A stretch of 64,000 nt of DNA from Pseudoalteromonas sp. A601 (GTDB taxonomy: Bacteria > Pseudomonadota > Gammaproteobacteria > Enterobacterales > Alteromonadaceae). Within the stretch, counting starts at the first letter, position 1, and every line of letters starts with the position of its first letter. Location of the stretch: contig NZ_MXQF01000017.1 of assembly GCF_002165575.1 (NCBI RefSeq), positions 1 through 64,000 of the forward strand, given 5' to 3'. Both the position numbers and the translations under genes were made by a program. The notes under the pieces are model-generated. The model was not told the DNA's origin, searched no databases, and worked only from the letters and a program-made list of their open reading frames with translations. Positions 54,576 through 63,523 of the stretch are shown here, piece after piece.

Positions 54576-55763
54576 CTACTTACATAAGTTATAAATATCA
54601 ATAACATCTTGTTTTGTGATGCTGCGAGTTCCTAATTCAGCACGCTCACCAGAGTTTGCATGTAAACGCATGACATCTTCAGCCATCAATTCAAATTTTT
54701 CATCTGGAATACCCACATCCCCTAGCGTTAAATAAGAGTGTGTACTTTTAAACCACCTTGCAACTTCACCGGATAACATGGCTGCGGCTTTAATGTCATC
54801 TTGCTCTGTTACGCCAAAGCAACGTCTGGCTAATTTAGCCCAGCGCTCAGGTAAAACATCTGCAAAAAACGCTAAATAAGCTACGATGATCACCACCATA
54901 CCTCTACCATAAGGCAGGTCATAACGTGCGCTTAGCGGCATTTCAAGGTACTGCAATGGCACTTTACTTAACCTGCCTAAAGCTTGCACGCCAGACCATG
55001 CAAAAATGGAGCATAACGCCAATTGGCCACGTACTTCATTATTATCAATGTCATATATAATTTTTTCGGTGCTATCTTTCAAACACAAGATCATGCTTTC
55101 AGTGAATCTGTCAGCAAGTTCAGATTCATTGGAGCTTGCTAAGTAATGCTCTAGTAAACTCGAAAATATACTTATACAACTGTCTTGAGTTAAACGCAGT
55201 GGCACTGAAGCCTGAACAGCCGGGTCAACAATTGCAACTTTTGGGAAAAACACATCTGAGCACGTCACCCCTTTTTCTTGTGAGTGAGAATTAACCACAA
55301 CGCCATTACAATTAGCCTCTGAGCCAACAGCTGCAATGCTTGGTATCGCAATGAGTGGATATGTACCACTGTACTGTTGCGACGTGTGACTAGCACTTAG
55401 TACGTAGTCCCAGCATTTTCCACCTGAAAAAGCTGTAGCAGCTATATATTTTGCAGCATCAATCACACTGCCACCACCTAACGCAATAACGAGATCGCAA
55501 TGGTTACTGACAAATAATGCAGTGGCTTTATCAATGGTTTTAGAACGAGGGTTAGACTCTATATGAGCGAATACAATAAACTCAATCCCTGCATCCTTTA
55601 ATGATTTTTCTATTGTAACAAGCGTGCGATCAAGGCCATTACCACGAAGGTAAGTAACAATCATTGCTTTATGACCATATTGCGCTGATCGCTGCCCTAC
55701 CTCACTCACACGACCGGGGCCATATACGAGCTTGGTAGGAAAGTGCCACTCAAATGGACTCAT
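54576..55763 (-). CDS. iron-containing alcohol dehydrogenase (possible DEH reductase)
   Basis: A group III metal-dependent NAD(P)H oxidoreductase. From ATG 55763 it has 395 residues; a TTG at 55799 is also in frame, but MSPFEWHFPTKLVYGPG is the usual start of the family. The dinucleotide block is LVIALGGGSVIDAAKYIA. The usual metal His cluster of group III enzymes (HxxxH...H) is not clearly complete here: the region after AVGSEAN to LEMPLSARYDLPYGRGMVVII has the Asp/Gly pattern, but the HGxxxA-type His is replaced by YDLPYGRG. It lies beside the alginate regulator and lyases, with an ATTACCAAT half-site upstream, so reduction of DEH to KDG is an attractive role. This is inference. Confidence 0.72.
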   Translation of the reverse strand: MSPFEWHFPTKLVYGPGRVSEVGQRSAQYGHKAMIVTYLRGNGLDRTLVTIEKSLKDAGIEFIVFAHIESNPRSKTIDKATALFVSNHCDLVIALGGGSVIDAAKYIAATAFSGGKCWDYVLSASHTSQQYSGTYPLIAIPSIAAVGSEANCNGVVVNSHSQEKGVTCSDVFFPKVAIVDPAVQASVPLRLTQDSCISIFSSLLEHYLASSNESELADRFTESMILCLKDSTEKIIYDIDNNEVRGQLALCSIFAWSGVQALGRLSKVPLQYLEMPLSARYDLPYGRGMVVIIVAYLAFFADVLPERWAKLARRCFGVTEQDDIKAAAMLSGEVARWFKSTHSYLTLGDVGIPDEKFELMAEDVMRLHANSGERAELGTRSITKQDVIDIYNLCK

Positions 55764-55939
55764 TTGAATTTTCTCGATAATTTTAGCTGCAACAGGCAAT
55801 GATTCAGCATTGATACCTACTTTTTATATTTATAAAATGAGCGACAAGTCACAAACTAGTCAACAAAACTGGTAAACCAAGATGTAAGACACAGATTAAT
55901 AATTAAGTTAAATATTGTCAACCAATAATTAATAACGCT

Positions 55940-55948
55940 ATTACCAAT
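55940..55948. promoter_or_regulatory. ATTACCAAT half-site near the ADH promoter
   Basis: The same 9-base core as in the GntR candidate operators occurs once, about 180 bases upstream of the ADH start and 38 bases before the next gene. A single half-site is weak evidence; it may still place this gene in the alginate regulon. Confidence 0.3.
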
Positions 55949-55985
55949 ATTATGAATATGCCATTGTAGTGGGTTAGATTTTGAT

Positions 55986-56285
55986 ATGTTTTGCTATTAT
56001 TTGGTATTTTTTATCGCTCTTGCTTACACCTTTAAACAAGGCGCAAGTAAAGCGAGTTATAGCATTCTTACAGCTTTGGCCTTGCTCACAGCATGTTTAC
56101 CTATCTCAAGCATTATTCAAGGTATGAATAACGTTGCGCTACTACCATACTACGAAGGCTATATGGTCGATATTACCGCAACACTATTTGCATTTGTATT
56201 TGCTAAAATGGCTAAATATTTGAAGTATAAGCCAGCTAAAAATAAAGTAATTGTTGATACGAAAAAGTTAGAATTAATCAATTAG
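55986..56285 (+). CDS. small membrane protein of unknown function
   Basis: A 99-residue protein with two or three hydrophobic helices (MFCYYLVFFIALAYTF, SILTALALLTACLPISSII, ITATLFAFVFAKMAKYL) and a short basic, lysine-rich C-terminal tail. I do not recognise its family. It has no clear ribosome site, and stands alone between the alcohol dehydrogenase and an RhtA-type exporter. The middle segment ending PISSIIQGMNNV resembles small tail regions of PepSY-associated membrane proteins, but too weakly to claim. Confidence 0.5.
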   Translation: MFCYYLVFFIALAYTFKQGASKASYSILTALALLTACLPISSIIQGMNNVALLPYYEGYMVDITATLFAFVFAKMAKYLKYKPAKNKVIVDTKKLELIN

Positions 56286-56458
56286 TCTTAAAGCTAGGGC
56301 CACCTCAAAATGAAAACATCACGGTGAGGTGGTCTCAGTTTAAAAACAGAGCCTTTTAGGTACAACATTTTACAGTGTCACTTATCGCAAATATATTAAA
56401 TTTTTACTTTAGCCTGTACACTCTGCCCATCGTCATCTTTTTCATTCTTTTTAAAACT

Positions 56459-57322
56459 ATGTCTCGTGTTATTCCGCCTTTTTTTATTGCACTAGTCTGC
56501 GTACTCATGGCTATGGTCACCATACAATCAGGTGCCTCTGTTGCTAAACAGCTCTTCCCATTAATTGGCCCTGAGGGTACCACCGCCTTAAGGCTCGGCT
56601 TTTCAGCTGCAATATTGTGTTTGGTATTTCAGCCGTGGAAAGCATTTCCACCGTTAGGACAACGTATGCCTGTGCTTATATATGGATTAAGCTTAGGCGG
56701 CATGAATATTTTATTTTATTACGCGATTGAACGTATTCCATTGGGAATTGCGGTTGCATTAGAGTTTACCGGGCCTCTTGCGGTTGCATTATTATCGTCA
56801 AGACGTAAACGAGATCTATTCTGGGTTGCCTGTGCGAGCACCGGTATTGTGTTATTACTACCTGATATGCAGGGAGAAGAAAGCTTAGATATTATCGGGG
56901 TGTTACTCGCACTAGGTGCGGGTGCATGTTGGGCTGGCTATATTTTATTTGGTAAAAAAACTGGTAATCAGAGCTCTGGTGGAATGACTGTCGCACTGGG
57001 AATGAGTGTCGCTGCTATCGTGTTAGTTCCCTATGGCGCCATGCACCAAGGTATGGCCTTATTGAGCTGGGAGGTTATCCCATTAGGTTTTTTAGTGGCG
57101 GTTATGTCCAGTGCTCTGCCATATACTCTGGAGATGGTGGCCCTAAGAAATATGCCTGCGCAAGGCTTTAGTATAATGATGAGCTTAGAGCCAGCTATTG
57201 CAGCAATGGCTGGTTTTATGATTTTGGGCGAGCTGTTGAGCTTTTGGCAATGGTTAGCAATTGCATTGGTCATAATCGCATCAGTTGGTAGCTCTGCATC
57301 TGCGGCAAAACAAACCACTTAA
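56459..57322 (+). CDS. rhtA: RhtA-like EamA-family amino acid exporter
   Basis: A ten-helix inner-membrane exporter of the drug/metabolite transporter superfamily, close to E. coli RhtA (threonine/homoserine efflux) by remembered sequence. Shared blocks include YGLSLGGMNILFYYAIERIPLGIAV, LEFTGPLAVALLSSRR and LALGAGACWAGYILFG in outline. ATG 56459 gives 287 residues, matching the family length, while a GTG at 56375 would add 28 hydrophobic residues. The C-terminus follows the usual MSLEPAIAAMAGFMILGE. It is a single gene, followed by a hairpin terminator. Confidence 0.85.
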   Translation: MSRVIPPFFIALVCVLMAMVTIQSGASVAKQLFPLIGPEGTTALRLGFSAAILCLVFQPWKAFPPLGQRMPVLIYGLSLGGMNILFYYAIERIPLGIAVALEFTGPLAVALLSSRRKRDLFWVACASTGIVLLLPDMQGEESLDIIGVLLALGAGACWAGYILFGKKTGNQSSGGMTVALGMSVAAIVLVPYGAMHQGMALLSWEVIPLGFLVAVMSSALPYTLEMVALRNMPAQGFSIMMSLEPAIAAMAGFMILGELLSFWQWLAIALVIIASVGSSASAAKQTT

Positions 57323-57346
57323 CAACTCATAGCCATGATTGGGGTT

Positions 57347-57365
57347 AGCTCCCCTTAGGGGAGCT
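57347..57365 (+). terminator. hairpin after the RhtA-like gene
   Basis: AGCTCCCC-TTA-GGGGAGCT is an 8-base perfect stem with a 3-base loop, 25 bases after the stop codon. The T-run is poor, so efficiency is uncertain. Confidence 0.65.
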
Positions 57366-57389
57366 ATCGCTGTTAAATTTAGATTCCAA

Positions 57390-57518
57390 CTAATTTAACT
57401 TAAACTTACCTACGATATCGGTTAACTGGTTATTTAATTTGGCAATATCATCTACCTCATCATGAACGGTATTACCACTAGAAGTCAGTTTCTCTACCAT
57501 TAAGTGAATACGGTTCAT
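57390..57518 (-). pseudogene. C-terminal remnant of a methyl-accepting chemotaxis protein
   Basis: A 42-codon minus-strand frame from 57518 reads RIHLMVEKLTSSGNTVHDE and ends DIAKLNNQLTDIVGKFKLN. This is the usual C-terminal tail of an MCP (a helical repeat finishing near VGxFKL). The rest of an MCP is absent. Upstream on the minus strand, up to about 57650, one frame gives a hydrophobic stretch (FGFVLAVPIINFAYIYLL), perhaps the old membrane part with the middle deleted. The region 57519-57684 otherwise holds no gene. Confidence 0.55.
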
Positions 57519-57684
57519 ATTTCACTTTTGTAATGTAGTAAGTAAATGTACGCGAAGTTAATGATCGGTACAGCTAATACGAAACCAAAGGAAGTCGTTG
57601 AAGTAAAAATTAAAATGTTTTCAGTAGTTGCTAGGTCAATTTACTCATTAAAATTTACCAAATCAATTATTTAGTAACATCAAA

Positions 57685-58554
57685 TTATGCGGTTATTACT
57701 TGGTTGCCACCCGCTTTTTTAGCTTTATACATGGCATTATCTGCATATTGAATTAATTGCTGGTCGTTACAGCGTTTATCTGGATAAATTGCCATGCCTA
57801 TACTGCTTGAAATATTTAAAGTATGACCTGCAATCACAAAGGGCTGACTACAGGCTAGGCGAATTTTTTCTGCTAACTGCTGACAGTTTTTATGATGTTT
57901 TATTCCATATATTAAAACCAAAAACTCATCACCACCGAGTCGACCGACAGTATCTGACTTACGAACGGTCAATAATAAACGTTGTGCAATTGCTGTAAGC
58001 AACTGATCGCCTATAATATGACCAAAATTATCATTAACATCTTTAAAGCCATCAATATCAATAAATAATACTGCTAACGAAGCGAGATCACGTTCAGCTT
58101 TAAATAAGCTAGTGCGTAAACGGTCTAACAACAACACTCGGTTAGGTAATTCAGTGAGTGGATCATGGCCAACTAAATAATGCAGCTGTTTTTCCATCTC
58201 TTTGCGCTCAGTAATATCATGCGCAACCGCTATTCGTACCTGATGTTGTTCTGACCAACATACGGACCATAGAATATGTACAATGCCACCATCTTTTCGC
58301 ACCCAACGATTCTCAAAACGTGGTTTTGCAGTACCTGATAATAATACCTCGACAGTCTCAAGGGTGATATCTTTGTCTTCATGGTACACAAAATCAATCA
58401 TGGATCGACCAATAACGTCTGCCACAGGATAACCAAATATCGTTTCAAATGCCGCGCTTACAAACAGGAAATGTCCTTGCTTATCAACAATACAAACAGC
58501 ATCGAGCATCAGTTCGAGAACATCAGTCAGACTCACTAAATCATTTTTAATCAT
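57685..58554 (-). CDS. PAS-GGDEF diguanylate cyclase
   Basis: A 289-residue cytoplasmic cyclic di-GMP synthase. Residues 10-125 form a PAS domain (DVLELMLDAVCIVDKQGHFLFV, GYPVADVIGRSMIDFVYHED), and the GGDEF domain follows (HDPLTELPNRVLLLDRL, RLGGDEFLVLIYG). An RxxD inhibitory site (RKSD) lies five residues before GGDEF, so feedback inhibition is expected. It starts 32 bases after the hybrid kinase gene on the same strand, so the two are co-transcribed and may work in one pathway. Confidence 0.88.
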   Translation of the reverse strand: MIKNDLVSLTDVLELMLDAVCIVDKQGHFLFVSAAFETIFGYPVADVIGRSMIDFVYHEDKDITLETVEVLLSGTAKPRFENRWVRKDGGIVHILWSVCWSEQHQVRIAVAHDITERKEMEKQLHYLVGHDPLTELPNRVLLLDRLRTSLFKAERDLASLAVLFIDIDGFKDVNDNFGHIIGDQLLTAIAQRLLLTVRKSDTVGRLGGDEFLVLIYGIKHHKNCQQLAEKIRLACSQPFVIAGHTLNISSSIGMAIYPDKRCNDQQLIQYADNAMYKAKKAGGNQVITA

Positions 58555-58586
58555 AAAGCCTGCTTTTAAGGGGGAATACTTGTATG

Positions 58587-60608
58587 TTAGCTTTTACTTG
58601 CTAACTGTTCAGAAACACGAATTACAGCTTCTTCAATAGAGTGTAGTTTAAACGGCTTTGAAATAAACATATCCATGCCAGCTTCTTTACATGCGACTTT
58701 ATCAGTGGCTGAAGTATTGGCAGTTAATGCAACTATTAAAGTGTCACCAATTGGACTTAACTTTGTATCTCGTAGGATCTTAGTCGCTTCTAAACCATTC
58801 AGCTGAGGCATAACACAATCCATAAAGATGAGATTATATTTCTTTTGCTCACATTTAAAGATGGCATCTTGGCCATCAACAGCAAAATCTGCTTTTATAT
58901 TGAGTTTATCAAGTGATGCCTCAAGTACTAACCGATTAATTTGATTATCATCCACCACTAACACGGATAAGTCATCAATACTAACAGCAAGTTTATTTCG
59001 CTCAAAATACTCAACCTGAACAGTCCCTATTTCTAAAGGTAGTTGAATATTAAAAGTAGTCCCTTTATTTAAGGTGCTCTCTACAGCAATGGTACCATGC
59101 ATATAATCGACCAGTTCTTTTACTATTGCCAACCCCAACCCCGTTCCACCAACGCTTTTCGTTGCATCAACTTCTTGTGTAAAAGGTGAGAATAATGACT
59201 CTAAAAAATCTTCAGTCATGCCACGGCCACTATCCGAAACCACTATATCCAACATTATTTTCGACGCTTGGACGCTAGAGTTCACAGTGAATTGTACTCC
59301 ACCACGCTCTGTGAATTTAAGCGCATTACTTAATAGATTAGACAAAATTTGGCTCAATCGCGCATTATCACAATAAGCCCAACAGTGATCGTCAATATTT
59401 ATAGATGATTGAAAATAAACGTTTTTGTCTTTAAATAGGGGTAAATACAGTGACGCTAAATCCACAAAGATTGTTTTTAGCAAGAAGTGATTGGGCTCTA
59501 GTTTGAGCTCACCATGATTGATTTTTGAGAAATCCAGCACTTCGTTAATAATGCTCAGTAATATATCTGCACTTCTTAATGCAACTTTTAGTTTTTCAAC
59601 TCGGCGCTCTTCATTTTGTTCATCCAGTAATGTGGTTAACATACCTGTAATGCCGTTAAGCGGCGTACGTAACTCATGACTAATTTTTGCAAGTAACATA
59701 CTTCTGTCTTCAAGCATTCGTTCTGCAAGCGCTTTTTTATTTTTTAGCTCTTCGCGTAGTTCAACAGATTCTGTAATATCTTGCAGCGTGCCAAATAAAC
59801 GCACACATTTATCATCAACGAATTCTGCTTCCCCAAACGTTGAAACCCATATACTTTGATTATTTGCAGTAATTAATTGTAATTCTAGGTCCCATTTGTT
59901 CCCATTCTCAATAGCGATCTCAACAGCATTAGTAATACTGTCACGACTTTTTCCTGCTCTAAAAAATTCAATCGCAGATTCTAAATCTGGTTGATATGAC
60001 GAAGATACTTGATAAATACGCCGAGTTTGTTCACTCCATGTTACTTTATCTAATAGTAAATCCACTTCCCATGTGCCAATTTTTGCTACATTTTCTAGTT
60101 TTAATAAAGTACTGTTATTTTTTATTAATTGCTCTGTAGCTCGCTTGCGGGCTTCTTCTACACCTAACCATTGTGCAAAAAGTTCGACATAGTCGTAAGC
60201 TTGATCTGAAAATGGAGACGAGGCTTTGGCTGCAGAGAAATTAACAGTTCCATATATTTCTTCACCAACTTTAATTGGAGCGCCAATATAAGACTCTAAT
60301 TTAAAATTTAAGTAACAAGGGTGACTCGCTACACTACTAGTTGAGGCTTGATTAAAAGCAACAGCACTACCTGCTGCTAATGTATGGATACAATAAGTAC
60401 CCTCTAAATCGAAGGTAGTACCTACAGGTAATGAATCATCAGGTGTAATAACGTGCTTAACAAGGTAGCTACCGTCAATAACCTTACTTACAATCGCAAT
60501 CTCTAAGTCAAAAACATCAAGTCCAAATTTAAGAAGCCTATCAACTTTGCCATCAAAATTTTGTGTTTGATCTGAAACGATATCATGAAAGCTTCTCAGA
60601 AAATTCAA
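58587..60608 (-). CDS. GAF-PAS hybrid sensor histidine kinase
   Basis: A soluble hybrid kinase of 673 residues without membrane helices. Domains in order are GAF (about 15-150), PAS (about 170-285), HisKA with phospho-acceptor H311 (ISHELRTPLNGITG), HATPase (about 415-530, with NLLSNALKFTERG and [13 protein letters not shown]) and a receiver domain (about 550-665, VLVVDDNQINRLVLEAS, acceptor Asp in LIFMDCVMPQLNG). The start is a TTG at 60608 with AAGGA about 9 bases upstream. It leads an operon with a GGDEF cyclase, suggesting a signal feeding cyclic di-GMP synthesis. Its PAS domain has the pattern common to PAS_3 sensors. Confidence 0.88.
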   Translation of the reverse strand: MNFLRSFHDIVSDQTQNFDGKVDRLLKFGLDVFDLEIAIVSKVIDGSYLVKHVITPDDSLPVGTTFDLEGTYCIHTLAAGSAVAFNQASTSSVASHPCYLNFKLESYIGAPIKVGEEIYGTVNFSAAKASSPFSDQAYDYVELFAQWLGVEEARKRATEQLIKNNSTLLKLENVAKIGTWEVDLLLDKVTWSEQTRRIYQVSSSYQPDLESAIEFFRAGKSRDSITNAVEIAIENGNKWDLELQLITANNQSIWVSTFGEAEFVDDKCVRLFGTLQDITESVELREELKNKKALAERMLEDRSMLLAKISHELRTPLNGITGMLTTLLDEQNEERRVEKLKVALRSADILLSIINEVLDFSKINHGELKLEPNHFLLKTIFVDLASLYLPLFKDKNVYFQSSINIDDHCWAYCDNARLSQILSNLLSNALKFTERGGVQFTVNSSVQASKIMLDIVVSDSGRGMTEDFLESLFSPFTQEVDATKSVGGTGLGLAIVKELVDYMHGTIAVESTLNKGTTFNIQLPLEIGTVQVEYFERNKLAVSIDDLSVLVVDDNQINRLVLEASLDKLNIKADFAVDGQDAIFKCEQKKYNLIFMDCVMPQLNGLEATKILRDTKLSPIGDTLIVALTANTSATDKVACKEAGMDMFISKPFKLHSIEEAVIRVSEQLASKS

Positions 60609-60830
60609 AGTGTAGTTCCTTAATGCTCAAATTATAAGCTCAATATTTAACTGATAAAGGTAAAATTTTTATCCTACCTAAACAATAATGTAGCCAATTT
60701 AATAAAGCAATTTATTCCGTCTTTATCTTTGTAGTTAGAATAAATTAAAACAGTGCATTGTAATTTACCCGTTAAATAATTTATTTAGCAATTACTCTAT
60801 TAACGATTGTTAATAAAAATACATCAATAT

Positions 60831-60847
60831 ATAATAACAACTATTAT
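60831..60847. promoter_or_regulatory. Fur-like box before the TonB receptor
   Basis: ATAATA-ACAAC-TATTAT, followed by CATTT, is a perfect 6-base inverted repeat resembling Fur boxes. It lies 34 bases before ATG 60881, within the likely promoter of an operon with iron-uptake genes. By-eye match only. Confidence 0.45.
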
Positions 60848-60880
60848 CATTTACAGTTACCAAAAGGACTACAGCCGCTA

Positions 60881-63181
60881 ATGCGTATACTCACCAAATC
60901 AACTATTGCACTGACTATTGCCTCTTCTCTCGCCAATTTAGCTGTTGCTGATGATTCAGCCATCGAAAAAATCATGGTTAAAGGCCAAAAGATAGACCGA
61001 ACATTACAAGACACCCCCGCTAGTGTGGCGGTTATTACAAGCCAAACGATTGAGCGAGAAAACCTGAATGACTTTTACGACGTACTAGCACGCACACCAA
61101 ATGCATCAGGTACTGATGGTTCAGGTTTTAATATTCGCGGTATTGATGCATTTGGTGTAACTGATGGTGGAACGGGTGGGCTTGCTAGTGTTTATGTAGA
61201 TGGTGCGCCAGTGCCGTATCGTATTATGCAACAAGGGGCTTTTTCAACATGGGATATAAGCCAAGTCGAAATACTACGTGGTCCACAATCGACTTTACAA
61301 GGGCGTAACTCACTTGCCGGTGCTGTGGTAATGAAAACCCGTGATGCTGTACAAGAATATGATTTTAAAGGCCGTATTGGCATGGGTGAATACGGCACAA
61401 AAGAAGCGGCCGTAGCGTTTGGCGGCGGCTTAATTGAAGATGAGTTAGCATTTCGTATCAGCGCAGAAAAGCGTGACTTTGACGGCTACAACACAAATGT
61501 GGCTAGCGGTGAAGAGTCTGACTTTGATAACAATGAATTTTATCGCGCAAAATTACGCTATACCCCTTCAGCTCTACCAGAATTTGAAGCCCAACTAAGC
61601 TTTATGCACAGTGAAAACGAAAAAGGCGTTGATTGGGTAATGGAACAAAGCGGCCATGAAAATTACCCAATCAATAATATTTATGATGATCGTTTTGTCT
61701 ATTTAGATTCCCCTACCTTTGAATCCACAGAGGCTGATTTATACATACTAAACCTTGATTATGATATCTCTGATGAGTGGTCATTCTCTTCAATCTCAAC
61801 TTATTCAGACGCTGTATATGGCTATGAGTGGGATGGCGATGCAAGCATGCAAGAACCTAAATCTATTCTGACAGATACGCGTACTGATAAAACCACTACC
61901 CAAGAGGTGCGTTTTACCTATGAGGGCGAAAAACTCTCAGGCCTTATTGGCGTTTATTATTCAGATTTAGATGTATTTGATAGCAGCGGCGGTGAGCGCG
62001 GGATCACATTTGAACAACTGGGTGTACGTTCATTATTAACGGCACCAGCACAATACGGTGGTTTAGGCTTATCTGGCGCTTTAGCGGATCAAGTTTTACA
62101 GTTCTACACTGGCGCAGATCCTGTTTATATTGGGCAAAGCTCTGATTTTACGCAAAAGGTAAAGACTAAAGCCTTGTTTGCAGATTTTACCTATGAAATA
62201 AACGACGCTTGGGATATTTTTGCAGGCCTGCGCTACGATAAAGAAGAGCAAGCGAACGGTACTAATGCCGATATTTACATCACGGAGCAGACACAAAACG
62301 CCCTACCACAGCCTGAAAGCTTTGCTGCTGATCCTATGCTTGCACAACTAATTGCTGGGATTAACATGCAATTATACGCTATGGCGGATGGTGCATCAGG
62401 TGACGAACCTGTTGAAGATGCAACATTTGATGCATGGTTACCTAAAGTTGGCACAACCTATCGCTTCAACCAGGACGTATCAACGAGCTTCACCATTCAA
62501 AAAGGCTATCGTTCAGGGGGAGTTGGTACCAACATAGCACAAGCGACACCTTTTACTTTCGACCCTGAATACACTTGGAATTACGAACTCGCTTTTCGCT
62601 CTGTTTGGCTAGACCAAAAACTCGTTATCAATGCCAACATGTTCTATCTTGATTGGACTGATCAACAGGTATCCGTCTACTTATCAGGGAATCAATATGA
62701 CCGTGAAACCCGCAATGTTGGTGAGTCACACGTTCAAGGTTTTGAAACTGAAATTAGCTACGAGCTAACCCCTTCAACTAATTTATATGGTGGTATTGGT
62801 TATTCTAAAACTAAGTTTGATGAATTTAGTGCAAGCTTTAATGGTGAAGAACAGGATTACAGTGGCTACTCATTTGAAGGCGCCCCAGAGTGGACCGCTT
62901 TGATTGGCTTAGATTACGCTAATGCTGATGGTTTCATCGCTAATATTAATGCTAGCTATACAGGTAGTTCACAACGCTTAGCAACTGCTCTTGAACCCCG
63001 TAATGATGCATATTGGTTAGTTAACTCGCGTGTTGGTTATCAGTGGAGCAACTACGGGGTTTATGCCTTGATAGATAATCTACTTGATGAGGAATATATC
63101 GCGCTTGCACCGGCTGGTTTTAGTAATCAAACACTTAGCTCTCCACGTACAGCAAGCGTACGTTTTGAGGTTAATTTCTAA
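60881..63181 (+). CDS. TonB-dependent siderophore-type receptor
   Basis: An outer-membrane receptor of 766 residues, in the size range of siderophore receptors. It has a signal peptide (cut near AVA/DDS), then a TonB box-like region (IEKIMVKGQK), and a plug (TPASVAVITSQTIERENLNDFYDVLARTPN in outline, FNIRGIDAFGV, VEILRGPQSTLQGRNSLAGAVVMKTRD). The barrel ends in VRFEVNF. A Fur-like box precedes it. Downstream genes encode a DUF3649-like membrane protein and a PepSY protein, a pair that often accompanies ferric siderophore receptors, so the ligand is probably a ferric siderophore. Which one is unknown. Confidence 0.88.
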   Translation: MRILTKSTIALTIASSLANLAVADDSAIEKIMVKGQKIDRTLQDTPASVAVITSQTIERENLNDFYDVLARTPNASGTDGSGFNIRGIDAFGVTDGGTGGLASVYVDGAPVPYRIMQQGAFSTWDISQVEILRGPQSTLQGRNSLAGAVVMKTRDAVQEYDFKGRIGMGEYGTKEAAVAFGGGLIEDELAFRISAEKRDFDGYNTNVASGEESDFDNNEFYRAKLRYTPSALPEFEAQLSFMHSENEKGVDWVMEQSGHENYPINNIYDDRFVYLDSPTFESTEADLYILNLDYDISDEWSFSSISTYSDAVYGYEWDGDASMQEPKSILTDTRTDKTTTQEVRFTYEGEKLSGLIGVYYSDLDVFDSSGGERGITFEQLGVRSLLTAPAQYGGLGLSGALADQVLQFYTGADPVYIGQSSDFTQKVKTKALFADFTYEINDAWDIFAGLRYDKEEQANGTNADIYITEQTQNALPQPESFAADPMLAQLIAGINMQLYAMADGASGDEPVEDATFDAWLPKVGTTYRFNQDVSTSFTIQKGYRSGGVGTNIAQATPFTFDPEYTWNYELAFRSVWLDQKLVINANMFYLDWTDQQVSVYLSGNQYDRETRNVGESHVQGFETEISYELTPSTNLYGGIGYSKTKFDEFSASFNGEEQDYSGYSFEGAPEWTALIGLDYANADGFIANINASYTGSSQRLATALEPRNDAYWLVNSRVGYQWSNYGVYALIDNLLDEEYIALAPAGFSNQTLSSPRTASVRFEVNF

Positions 63182-63235
63182 AAGCAATTAATTAGGTGAT
63201 AGCCATGAGGCTGTCACCTATTGGGGCAAGTTATA

Positions 63236-63523
63236 ATGAATAAAAAAAATACTTTCACAGCCACTAAACGGCGCCATTTAATGGCTTGTTTATTGGCATT
63301 AGTTACAGCTGTTGTCATGATCCCTGGCATGACAACTTACTTACCGTTTGCCATGGAAGAACAAATACTAATACCCATCATGTTATTCCCTTTTATTTGG
63401 GCTGGATTATTTATCTATGCCTATATGGCTGAAAAAGCATGGCAGCCATGTGTGGTGATGCTGTTAATAATTTTAAGCCATGCTGGATTAAGCTTCATGG
63501 CGTTATCAGGGGCACAAGGATGA
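63236..63523 (+). CDS. DUF3649-like membrane protein, iron-uptake associated
   Basis: A 95-residue inner-membrane protein with three helices (HLMACLLALVTAVVMIPGM, ILIPIMLFPFIWAGLFIYAY, PCVVMLLIILSHAGLSFMAL). By size and position between a TonB receptor and a PepSY protein it fits the DUF3649 or similar small-iron-uptake family. ATG 63236 is preceded by GGGGCAAG; the frame is open from 63221. Its stop overlaps the next start (ATGA), so translation is coupled. Function unproven, probably helping in siderophore reduction or transport. Confidence 0.6.
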   Translation: MNKKNTFTATKRRHLMACLLALVTAVVMIPGMTTYLPFAMEEQILIPIMLFPFIWAGLFIYAYMAEKAWQPCVVMLLIILSHAGLSFMALSGAQG

